47,222 nucleotides of DNA from assembly GCA_002049455.2 (NCBI GenBank), contig KV919212.1, positions 1-47,222 on the forward strand, in the 5' to 3' direction. Shown here piece after piece: positions 39,171 to 47,222 of the stretch. The notes under the pieces are model-generated. The model made no database searches, had not been told where the DNA came from, and saw only the letters and a list, made by a program, of their open reading frames with translations. The first letter of the stretch is position 1, and the number at the start of each line of letters is the position of its first letter. The DNA is from Porphyra umbilicalis (Eukaryota; Rhodophyta; Bangiophyceae; Bangiales; Bangiaceae). Made by a program: the position numbers and the translations under genes.

Positions 39171-41365
39171 TCAGATTTTCTGCTTATCGTCATAGCGATG
39201 AAGGAAGTGGCAGGCCATCATGGCCCATGTTGTGGGATTTGTATCCCTTGAGTCTGCTGATAAAAGCACTTCGTACTCGAAACATGCACGTATGGCAGTA
39301 GCGTACCAACTGGCGTTGGTCCATTGTGGTATTACCACGGTTGCTTCTTCTGTGGTTGTTACCAAGCGTCGAAGGACTGAGTCCAAGTGTTGCACCGGAG
39401 GTACCAGAAACCCGTTGGGGAGCACTGGTACGGGGGGATCGCTCCCGATGAGTGTCGCCTGTGCGGATTTCGGCCACACATATGTGTACGGGCCGTAAAC
39501 ACGGTTCAGCCGAGAGAAATGCCGCAAGGCAAGTTGCGGATCATACGCAAAGTTGCGCGTCATGGACGGCAGAGTGGACTTGAGCCACGCCACAGGAATT
39601 ACTTCCTTAATTGCAACGTCGGTACTTGACTCTGTCCAGGAGACATCGGCATGGATAACTCCGTCACCGGTAACATGGACATGTTGGATAGTGGGTATCC
39701 ACGTGGAGTCCGTGACGATGTTGGCCACGGTTGTGAGCCTGGCCTGTCGGCGACTTCGTCGCGTTGGCGTTTGCCACTCGTACCCCGGTACATGCTTCTT
39801 CTTCTGTCGAAGGAATCGCACCACCAGGTTGCGGGGGAGGTTCTCCAGGGGTTCCCAGGTGTCGTCTTTCGACCCGTAGTCGAACCAGCGCACCTTAGCG
39901 CTATAGCTGTCACCCGTCTGGCGTAAGCCTAGGAGTTTGTCAATCACATACTCATCGGCAGTTGCCGGGGTTGACTTGCGTTGGTCTAGACCATCTAGCA
40001 AGGGGTGTGGAACCTTGTCCGTCGTCGTTGGACGAGGAGCGGGGGTGACATGGTCACTGCTGACGCGTTTCTCCTCGCCGTCAATGTCAATGACAAACGT
40101 GGAGGCGTCCGCGTCCGCGTCGACGACCACGAAGGGTCCAATGGCTTTGCTTTGCAGCTTGTTTTGCCGGTCGTGGTTGGTCGTGTATACGTAGTCGCCG
40201 ATCTTGACGTCCGCATTGCGGGTTGCGACCCGATGGTCGAAGTTACGTTTGTAACGTTGTTGCGTCTTACGCAAGGCCTCGACCACGATGGGGATCTGCT
40301 TGCGCAGGCGGGCCATGAATTCGCGCTTGCGAGCTAGGGGTGACCCATCCTTGAGCGTTCCCTTATTGGTAAGCGGAGTGCCCGGGGGCAAGTTGCGAAC
40401 CGTGAGGTTGGGGATCCGCCTTGGGATAACAAGCTCAAATGGGGCGATGCCCGTCGACCGATGTGGTTGGCTATTATACGCCATGGTGATTACCGGGAGT
40501 AGCTCATCCCATCGTGATGGGTCGTCGGCGACGTAGTGTCGCAGCTGAGTAGCCATGGTACGGTTGTACCGTTCGACTTGCCCATTGGTTTGGGGGTGAT
40601 ACGCCGTGGTGCGAACCGTTTCAATGCCAAGCATTTTCATCACAGCGATGAAGAAGTTCGACATGAACTGGGGCCCTTGGTCCGATAGGATTCGGTCCGG
40701 TGGCCCGTAGGCTGACACCCACGCGTCGATGATGGCTGACGCCACTGACATAGCCGTGATTCGCCGCAAGGCGACGCACTTGGTGAGCTTGGCGAAGCGG
40801 TCGGTGATAACCAAGATGAAGCGGTTGCCCTTCTTGGAGGCCGGGATGGGCCCAAAGATGTCAACGGATAGCTCCGTGAGAGGCTCGGTAGCTGGAACAG
40901 GGTCAAGGGCGTGGTGTGTCGCCGCAAGGCGAGGCGGTTTTGCGCACACGTTGTGCACTTGGTGATGGTCGAATGAATATCCGTCACCATTGAAGGCCAG
41001 TAGTATGCCTTGCGCATGGTGTAATACATCCGGTTCATACCAGGATGGGCGGCCACGGTTGCGTGGTGCTCGAGGGTCAACACGCGTTCGCGTAGCGACT
41101 TTGGAATAACCAATTGTTTGCCGTAAGGCGCACGGCGGTACAGAGCGTGATGCTCATCGCGGAAGAAGGCCTTGGCCGTTCCGCGCTCCACGCGAGTGGA
41201 CATCTCGACGCAGAAGTCGTCTGTTTGTTGTGCTTCGACAACGTCGTCGAACTCCACCGGTTCTGGTGTGTCGGTACCCGTGTACCTCCCCGTTCTTAAG
41301 CCGTTGGCCGTCTCGGCCAATGCCAGACAAGGTATATCATCATGGATATCTTCTGGCGGCGCCAC
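39171..41365 (-). CDS. Integrase with chromodomain and long C-terminal extension (pol 3' part)
   Basis: Inserts element cDNA into the genome. The zinc-binding HHCC domain (HHATVAAHPGMNR ... CTTC) is encoded at about 41050-40950 in one frame. The catalytic core follows in the adjacent frame (40958-39171): Asp in LSVDIFG, Asp in LSDQGPQF, Glu in NGQVERYNR. A GPF/Y-like region (KAIGPFVVVDADADASTFVI) precedes a chromodomain (YVIDKLLGLRQ, WFDYGSKDDTWEPLENL), which in chromoviruses guides insertion to particular chromatin. About 200 residues follow the chromodomain, including VVIPQWTNASWYAT, a Trp-rich motif not usual in this family. The frame changes near 40930. Stop at 39171, 142 bp from the convergent antisense ORF. 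Confidence 0.88.
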
Positions 41366-41462
41366 CGTAGAGGCCGCGACAGGAAGTCGGGCAAGTGGTG
41401 AGATGCACCTGGTTTATAAACCATATCGAATGTATATTCGGAGAGGCGAAGTCGCCATCGCA

Positions 41463-42719
41463 TCAAGCGTCCGCTTGAGTCGGTGTGCTGTAGATCCAGC
41501 TAAGTGCTTGGTGATCCGTTCGGATGAGGAAGCGTTGTCCGTCGAGGAAGTGCCTCAACTTGAGGACAGCCCACACAACGCCGAGGCATTCTCGCTCCGT
41601 GGTGGAGTAGTTTTGCTCTGCAGCAGTGAGTCCTCGGCTCCAATACCCGACAGGGTGAAGCAGTTCGCCCGGCTCCTCTTGGAGGAGGGTACAACCAACT
41701 TGGTCGGCGCATGCGTCCACGCCAACGACGAGCTTCCGATTGGCCTTCGGCAAGGCAAGTACCGGTGGGCACAACAGTGCGTTGCGAAGGTCCTCCAAGG
41801 CGGCGATAGCCACGTCCGTCGGTGGTGGTAAATCCGGTGGGATCTCGGCCCTAGTCAGGGCGTTCAGGGGCTTTGCTCGTTTGGCAAAGTCTTTGACAAA
41901 CCGTCGATAGACGTTGCACATTCCCAAGAAGCTTTTCAGCTGGGTCTTTGTGGTTGGGAACTTGGCATGCTTCAGAGCATCCACGTTCTTGTTATGCACG
42001 TGCAGTTGCCCGGGGCGGACAATGTGTCCTAGGTACTCGACCTCATCGGAGAACCACGTGCACTTTTCCAAGTTGAGGGTGACCCCGGCTTCTCGGAGAC
42101 GTTGAAGAACCGTGTCAACGTCTTTGACGTGTTGTTCCGCGTTTGCGGAGAAGATGATGACATCGTCTAAGTAGACAAGGCATATCTGCCACTTCAAACC
42201 CGAGAGGATAATATCCAACGCGCGCTGGAAGGTAGCGGGCGCGTTCGTCAAGCCGAAAGGCATGGATAACCAGTGGTATATACCACAGTGCGTCGTGAAC
42301 GCCGTCTTCTCTTGGTCGTCCTTGCGTAAGGGTACTTGCCAGTACCCCGCGGTGCAGTCGAGAGACGTGAACACCTGGGCATCTCCCAAGGAGTCGAGGC
42401 AGTCCTCCATCCGAGGCAAGGGATAAGCATCCTTCTTGGTGATGTTGTTTAGCCGACGATAGTCGACACAGAATCGGGCTTTGCCGTTCTTCTTTGGTAC
42501 AATTACCACGGGGCTTGCCCAAGCACTATGGCTAGGGGCAATGACGTTGAGCTTCAACATCTTGTTGATCTGATCAGCGATGATCTGCCGTTTGAACGGC
42601 CCGGTGCGGTAGGGTTGGGCCCGTATGGGCAGAGCGTCGGGAGGAGTGACGATGGCGTGCTCCGTAGCACGGATGACGCCAAGGGTTCCATCCCACATAG
42701 ACGAATGCGTCTTCAGCAT
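41463..42719 (-). CDS. Reverse transcriptase and RNase H (pol middle part)
   Basis: Copies the element RNA into DNA. RT motifs in order: SAWASPVVIVPKKNG, FCVDYRRLN, TAGYWQVPL, MPFGLTNAPATFQ, and the active-site YLDDVIIFS. The connection has EYLGHIV, and RNase H shows VVGVDACADQVG, YSTTERECLGVVWA and IRTDHQALSW. The frame stops at 41463, but the neighbouring frame continues RNase H (LMRWRLRLSEYTFDMVYKPG), so a single-base frame change lies at about 41466. A second one precedes the integrase zinc domain near 41385. Upstream, this frame is continuous with the acidic linker after protease (PLEDLDLSEAPEYL) back to about 42800. Confidence 0.9.
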   Translation of the reverse strand: MLKTHSSMWDGTLGVIRATEHAIVTPPDALPIRAQPYRTGPFKRQIIADQINKMLKLNVIAPSHSAWASPVVIVPKKNGKARFCVDYRRLNNITKKDAYPLPRMEDCLDSLGDAQVFTSLDCTAGYWQVPLRKDDQEKTAFTTHCGIYHWLSMPFGLTNAPATFQRALDIILSGLKWQICLVYLDDVIIFSANAEQHVKDVDTVLQRLREAGVTLNLEKCTWFSDEVEYLGHIVRPGQLHVHNKNVDALKHAKFPTTKTQLKSFLGMCNVYRRFVKDFAKRAKPLNALTRAEIPPDLPPPTDVAIAALEDLRNALLCPPVLALPKANRKLVVGVDACADQVGCTLLQEEPGELLHPVGYWSRGLTAAEQNYSTTERECLGVVWAVLKLRHFLDGQRFLIRTDHQALSWIYSTPTQADA

Positions 42720-43645
42720 GTCTCGAATCTGCTTGTGCAGGTACTCGGGTGCCTCACTGAGGTCGAGGTCCTCGAGTGGGTCACGACTCGCGTCGTCCGA
42801 TGATTATCGGTTCCACCCTTTGGGGTGTTGTCATCCAAGACGGCGGAAAGCATCGGCCCTTGGTAGGGTTCTGCAAACCCCAAGGTAGAGTTCTTGCGAA
42901 CAATGACTTGGTCCTTGCCGAAGTTGCATAACTTGACCAGGAATGGTTCGTCCGGTTTGACGATGGCGATGCCGCGGGCGACTGCCATGGACTTGTGTCG
43001 GCACAACCGAATGTTTGGTGTGATGGTAACCATACCAGGCGTGTCGCACGTGGCCATGATCCACTCCTCCTTGTGTCCGTTGACACGCACCTGTTTGCAG
43101 GCTCGAACCCGAGCGGGTTTATCTTGCCAGTGGCGGTCCCACGCGCTGTCGTTAAGACAAGCTAAGATCGGCGTTGGCCGAGGTTGCTCTTCCGTGCATC
43201 GCACGTGCTCTTGCCAGACGATTTTGCGCAAGCGCGGCAGAATGCCCTCGATGTTTTGTTCAATGAACTCGGTGCCAAGAATGCACGGGACTGACAAGTT
43301 GTCGGCAACGAGGAATCGGTCAAATAGACGCACACCTCCGGTGTCTACATACAGATGTATGGCATACTTCGTCACAAGATGATTGTTGTTTGCATCTCGG
43401 ATGCGCGGAAGCGTAGTCAACTCTTCGGCGTAAGCCATCCAGTTCGAAGGGAGAACACTAGTTCGCACTATGTTCACCCCGGCGCCCGTGTCTAAGACAG
43501 GGCGGCAACTTCGCATTATGCGCAGGCATGGGCCTAACGTGGCTGCGATCTCATAGTGCCGAAGGGCACGACGTAAGAGTCTTGTCACCGTACGCTTTCG
43601 CGTTCCGCCGGGCAACCCCAAGTCGGGCACCCGGCCTACACGTTT
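42713..43645 (-). CDS. Retropepsin-like aspartic protease region (pol 5' part), -1 frame to gag
   Basis: Cleaves the Gag-Pol polyprotein. The open frame lies in the -1 frame relative to gag and is entered at about 43645. The active-site motif is VLDTGAGVNIVR at about 43492, with later flap-like and ILGTEFI strands (VPCILGTEFIEQN). The frame ends at 42713, after losing homology near 42800, where the adjacent frame takes up the linker to RT; a base loss there is the simplest explanation. It has no start codon of its own that makes biological sense, so translation by frameshifting from gag is expected. Confidence 0.82.
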   Translation of the reverse strand, partial: KRVGRVPDLGLPGGTRKRTVTRLLRRALRHYEIAATLGPCLRIMRSCRPVLDTGAGVNIVRTSVLPSNWMAYAEELTTLPRIRDANNNHLVTKYAIHLYVDTGGVRLFDRFLVADNLSVPCILGTEFIEQNIEGILPRLRKIVWQEHVRCTEEQPRPTPILACLNDSAWDRHWQDKPARVRACKQVRVNGHKEEWIMATCDTPGMVTITPNIRLCRHKSMAVARGIAIVKPDEPFLVKLCNFGKDQVIVRKNSTLGFAEPYQGPMLSAVLDDNTPKGGTDNHRTTRVVTHSRTSTSVRHPSTCTSRFETC

Positions 43646-43648
43646 TTC
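43607..43648 (-). promoter_or_regulatory. Candidate gag-pol -1 ribosomal frameshift signal
   Basis: On the element strand the heptamer GAAAAAC (43648-43642, read G-AAA-AAC in gag phase) is followed by six bases ending in the gag stop TAG. Immediately after comes a 6-bp stem GCCGGG (43635-43630) pairing with CCCGGC (43612-43607) across a 17-nt loop that could form further pairs. Position, spacing and direction fit a -1 frameshift into the protease frame. The first heptamer base is G, not the canonical A. Confidence 0.6.
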
Positions 43649-45282
43649 GAGTCGTCCACGGCGTCGGCCGGATGCTCGACTTCGTCTTCCTCGACGTCGC
43701 CGTCGGCAAGGGCATGAACGCCGATAGGCGGTTGCCGACGCTCGCGAGGGCGATAAGGCTCGGCACACTGTGCGGCGAAGTGCCCCGGCTTGTTACAGTT
43801 GTAACAGATGTCAGCCCGATTGGCTTGAGGGACGGCAGCCCGAGGGGGCGGCGGGGTGCGAACCGGTGTGAACGGTCGTTCCGTCGTCGTCCGCTGGTCT
43901 TGTGTCGCGTAAGCGACTTTGATCGCCGTTGGGCGGGTAATCTTGAGTTGCAAACGCAACTTGTTCGTACCGTCCCAATACATCTGGGCGGTGGCGACCG
44001 TCTCAGACAGGGTTCGGTCGGGGAACTGGTCGTTCAGTACCCGTACGTGCGCTTGCACAAGGTCTGAAAGACCAGTGATGAAGACGTCCTTAACGTCTTG
44101 GATGTCGAACAAACCGTTCAGGAGGTCGCATTGCGTTTCCACGCGATGGCCAAAGGCCGTGGGCGCCTCGTTGTCTTGTTGCTTCATCGTAATGATGTCT
44201 TGATAGGCGTTAGCCATGGTTGCGTGTGTCGCATACTTCGAAAGAAGCCAGTTGACGGCATCTCCGTAGGTACGGATGGCGTAACGCTTACGTCCGAGGG
44301 TGCTGTTAAGCGCGCCGGAGAAGGCCATCTTGGCGTTGCCGGCTAGTCGGAAGACCATAAGCGGAAGGGCTTGACCGTGCGTCAGCCCAGCCGCGTCGCA
44401 CGCGCGGCGAAAGGTCGTCAAGAACGTGAAGATGCCCAAGGGCAGGGCTCCCGTGAATGGCTGTTGCCCATGGAACGCTCCGTCCAAACGTTTGTTGAGA
44501 CGGTGCGACCGCTGTGCCTCTTTAGGCGTATACGTCAGTTGACGGCGGATCAGGAAGTACGTCCTGTAGTCCAGGAGTGCCTTGAAGCGGCTATTAGCCG
44601 GGCGGATAACCTTGATCCTATCGGCTTTTTCAAGTCGCTCCTTCCGTTTGGTGGGGGGCGCGGGGCGCTTGCGCGCGGCAGCGTCCGACTCGCTCGAGCT
44701 TTCGCTCGGCGAGGACCCACATGGGGGCGACGGCGGGTGTGGGGGCCCGTGGCCCTCGTCCGAAGAGGACGTGTCCGTCGCGTTGGGGTTGTCGTCGTCT
44801 GACGACGTCGGGCTTGACCCAGACGCGGAATCGTCGGAAGATGAGGAAAGCGCGGCGTTAGCCGGAGCGTCCTTGCGGACGGACTTGTCCTTGATCACCT
44901 TGTTCGTCTTCTTGACGTCCTTGGTCTTGTCGCCCGACTGGCGGCGAGACTTAGCCACACGGCGTTCCTCCTCATGGGAGTCGACCTTGCGCAGGGCCTC
45001 GACGTCGTCGACCAACTTGTCATTGGCTCGCGCCAGAGACTCGTTAGTCTGTTCTTGGGCCGTTAGGCGTCGCTGAAGTGCTTCAACGGCCGCCTTCAGG
45101 CTCTCCACCACCTGCATCTGCCCGGAGGCGGCTTGATCCGCAGGGATGGGAGGAGTTGGAGCACCGTCCGTGGGGGCGTCGGAGGCGGCAGGAGTGCCTT
45201 GTCCCCCGCCCGGCGGCCGGTAGCCAGATGGCAACTTGCCGTCTCTGGCTCGCCGAGTGCCGCCGGTACCACCAGTAGACAT
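43636..45282 (-). CDS. Gag polyprotein
   Basis: Structural protein of the retrotransposon particle, 548 aa, from ATG 45282 to TAG 43636, uninterrupted. Residues about 55-110 form a predicted coiled coil (LKAAVEALQRRLTAQEQTNE), followed by a basic region, a Ser/Asp-rich acidic stretch (SSSDDSASGSSPTSSDDD) and a capsid-like helical domain (MANAYQDIITMKQQDNEAPT; VKDVFITGLSDLVQAHVRVL) at about 240-430. A single CCHC zinc knuckle CYNCNKPGHFAAQC occupies residues 493-506. The acidic tail ends at the candidate frameshift site. ATG 45282 is the first ATG of the frame; the 5' leader to the LTR is about 230 nt. Confidence 0.93.
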   Translation of the reverse strand: MSTGGTGGTRRARDGKLPSGYRPPGGGQGTPAASDAPTDGAPTPPIPADQAASGQMQVVESLKAAVEALQRRLTAQEQTNESLARANDKLVDDVEALRKVDSHEEERRVAKSRRQSGDKTKDVKKTNKVIKDKSVRKDAPANAALSSSSDDSASGSSPTSSDDDNPNATDTSSSDEGHGPPHPPSPPCGSSPSESSSESDAAARKRPAPPTKRKERLEKADRIKVIRPANSRFKALLDYRTYFLIRRQLTYTPKEAQRSHRLNKRLDGAFHGQQPFTGALPLGIFTFLTTFRRACDAAGLTHGQALPLMVFRLAGNAKMAFSGALNSTLGRKRYAIRTYGDAVNWLLSKYATHATMANAYQDIITMKQQDNEAPTAFGHRVETQCDLLNGLFDIQDVKDVFITGLSDLVQAHVRVLNDQFPDRTLSETVATAQMYWDGTNKLRLQLKITRPTAIKVAYATQDQRTTTERPFTPVRTPPPPRAAVPQANRADICYNCNKPGHFAAQCAEPYRPRERRQPPIGVHALADGDVEEDEVEHPADAVDDSKNV

Positions 45283-45490
45283 ACTGGGACCTGAACAAGT
45301 GTTCCGACTTGGCTTACGCCCTACGCGCCAACGTCGGAGATCTCAACCGTGATGCCCCCGGCACCACGCCCACAAGTCGATGGCTTACGCCCCGCGCGCC
45401 AAACGACCGTATCGACACCGTCACAATGCCACGAGGCAGCGAGAAAGTTCTCGGGGACACCGTGCCGCGAGGCACGATGAAGGCGAGGGT

Positions 45491-45509
45491 ATCCCCTGCT
45501 GCTCCACCA
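45491..45509 (-). promoter_or_regulatory. Primer-binding site of the chromovirus
   Basis: Two bases inside the 5' LTR end, on the element strand, the sequence TGGTGGAGCAGCAGGGGAT begins with TGG, complementary to a tRNA CCA end. The complement on the plus strand (CTGCTCC-A-CCA) has the form of an acceptor stem, discriminator base and CCA. Which tRNA it matches was not determined. Confidence 0.7.
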
Positions 45510-45511
45510 AA

Positions 45512-45904
45512 TGTGGTATTAATAACGTTAGTTCAATTACCAGTGTACTGAGACCGACCGTAGCCAAGCAATAAAGCGAGTTCTATCGCCGTCGCGGCGA
45601 GGAAGAAGACCTTTTGTTGAAGGGCATCCGATGGGGAGCCGGGTGGTGCCCACGACGGCGACCCCGGACCCATGGTGGTTTAATACAAACAACGGCACTG
45701 GTCGATCGACCATCCGATCAAGCGATCGTAATGAGTGCCGGCAGACAGATAAGACAGGCAAGCAAACAAGCAATAAAAAATAAACAATGCGGAAGTAACC
45801 CCCCAAAGGGCGTGCCACAAGCCGAGTCGCACACGTCCGTGAATTCGGCCAGTCAAGGGGGCTACCCGTGGCTAATTGCCAATTGGTAGCAGAGATATGC
45901 TACA
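45512..45904 (-). repeat. 5' LTR of the chromovirus
   Basis: 393 bp, the partner of 35636-36028, about four differences. It is followed on the right by the satellite in exact register. The nearly identical LTRs indicate recent insertion. Confidence 0.95.
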
Positions 45905-47222
45905 CCTCTGACGCCCTGGATGTACGTATGACATTCTGCCGCCGGTGGGGCGTGCCATCCATGGCGTGCCAGTGCGGTAAGGGACAGCACCAACTCGCTC
46001 CCGCGCGGCGCACGACGGCTGCAAACGTATTGCTGCATCCCCAAGAGACATTCGCGCGCGATGGAGCGGCGTGCAGAGCCCCGGGGGAGCCACTGGAGCC
46101 GCAAACAGCTGCGATAGTTCGCGATAGTTTGCGATAGTTGGTAATAATTGGGATGGCAGTGCCCCGAGGCGGGCCACCTTCCCCGCCCGCCTATGCCATG
46201 AGAAGGCACCCGTGCGGCTGCCCTACACGCGACAGAGCCGGCATTGACACCTCTGAGGCCCTGGATGTACGTATGACATTCTGCCGCCGGTGAGGCGTGC
46301 CATCCATGGCGTGCCAGTGCAGTGAGGGACAGCACCAACTTGCTCCTGCGCGGCGCACGACGGCTGCAAACGTATTGCTGCATCCCCAAGAGACATTCGC
46401 GCGCGATGGCGCGGCGTGCAGAGCCCCGGGGGAGCTACTAGAGCCGCAAACAGCTGCGATAGTTTGCGATAGTTTGCGATAGTTGGTATTAATTGGGATG
46501 GCAGTGCCCCGAGGCGGGCCACCTTCCCCGCCCGCCTGTGCCATGCGAGAGCACCCGCGCGGCTGCCCTACACGCCACAGAGCCGGCATTGACACCTCTG
46601 ACGCCCTGGATGTACGTATGACATTCTGCCGCCGGTGGGGCGTGCCATCCATGGCGTGCCAGTGCGGTAAGGGACAGCACCAACTCGCTCCCGCGCGGCG
46701 CACGACGGCTGCAAACGTATTGCTGCATCCCCAAGAGACATTCGCGCGCGATGGCGCGGCGTGCAGAGCCCCGGGGGAGCCACTGGAGCCGCAAACAGCT
46801 GCGATAGTTTGCGATAGTTTGCGATAGTTGGTAATAATTGGGATGGCAGTGCCCCGAGGCGGGCCACCTTCCCCGCCCGCCTGTGCCATGCGAGAGCACC
46901 CGCGCGGCTGCCCTACACGCGACAGAGCCGGCATTGACACCTCTGATGCCCTGGATGTACGTATGACATTCTGCCGCCGGTGGGGCGTGCCATCCATGGC
47001 GTGCCAGTGCGGTAAGGGCCAGCACCAACTTGCTCCCGCGCGGCGCACGACGGCTGCAAACGTATTGCTGCATCCCCAAGAGACATTCGCGCGCGATTGC
47101 GCGGCGTGCAGAGCCCCGGGGGAGCCACTGGAGCCGCAAACAGCTGCGATAGTTTGCGATAGTTTGCGATAGTTGGTAATAATTGGGATGGCAGTGCCCC
47201 GAGCGGGCCACCTTCCGCCCGC
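45905..47222. repeat. 345-bp satellite, right array (about 3.8 copies, runs off the window)
   Basis: TGGATGTACGTATGAC recurs at 45917, 46262, 46607 and 46952, exactly 345 bp apart. The array resumes at unit position 43, precisely where the left array was cut, counting the duplicated CCTCT. Units are about 95-99% alike; the one at about 46195-46440 is the most diverged. GCGATAGTTT is repeated two to three times in every unit. The last bases of the window show small deletions (GAGCGGGCC for GAGGCGGGCC). Confidence 0.95.

Larger units (their letters stand above)
35636..45904 (-). mobile_element. Complete chromodomain Ty3/gypsy LTR retrotransposon (chromovirus) inserted in satellite
   Basis: 10,269 bp bounded by two 393-bp LTRs that start TG and end CA and differ at about four positions. 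Flanks CCCCT (35631-35635) and CCTCT (45905-45909) form a 5-bp target duplication with one mismatch; the uninterrupted satellite reads CCTCT at this point. Coding order on the minus strand is gag, protease, RT, RNase H, integrase, chromodomain, which is the Ty3/gypsy order. A TGG-type primer-binding site follows the 5' LTR. Pol is split over several frames. An extra ORF on the plus strand occupies 37070-39028 between pol and the 3' LTR. Confidence 0.95.

Overview
The window is nuclear DNA of a very GC-rich eukaryote. Evidence: GT-AG introns in the PARP and MAP kinase genes, typically eukaryotic proteins (PARP, MAPK, NSUN6-like methyltransferase, Xaa-Pro aminopeptidase), Ala/Gly/Pro-rich low-complexity protein segments, a chromodomain Ty3/gypsy retrotransposon and a PIF/Harbinger transposase. 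Low intron density, extreme third-position GC and a plant-type MAPK N-terminus suggest a bangiophyte red alga (Porphyra/Pyropia type). That is an inference; another GC-rich alga is possible.

Layout. 1-11 kb: PARP2-like gene (+), a few unrecognised ORFs, an NSUN6-like RNA m5C methyltransferase (+) and an unrecognised helical protein (-). 11-17 kb: gene-poor, with hairpins, short repeats and one doubtful Pro/Ser-rich ORF. 17-25 kb: three minus-strand genes, namely a MAP kinase with an unusual TAY activation motif, a cytosolic-type aminopeptidase P and an organelle-type Era GTPase. 25-34 kb: transposon territory, with a 671-bp MITE-like element, a ~103-bp tandem repeat, a Harbinger DDE transposase (+) carrying one in-frame TGA, and a convergent Myb/SANT-like partner gene (-). 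A pair of ~42-bp inverted repeats lies between the two Harbinger genes instead of outside them. 34.9-47.2 kb: a 345-bp satellite array split by a complete 10.27-kb chromovirus in minus orientation, with 393-bp LTRs about 99% identical, a near-perfect 5-bp target duplication, and gag, protease, RT/RNase H and integrase-chromodomain. Between pol and its 3' LTR there is a 652-codon ORF on the opposite strand.

The most interesting features are the antisense accessory ORF of the chromovirus, its candidate -1 frameshift site, its insertion into a satellite with the repeat phase preserved, the inside-out Harbinger arrangement, the TGA at a conserved Cys position of the transposase, and the TAY MAPK. 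Several GC-rich genes change reading frame at G/C homopolymers, which may be sequencing error and limits the exactness of those gene models.
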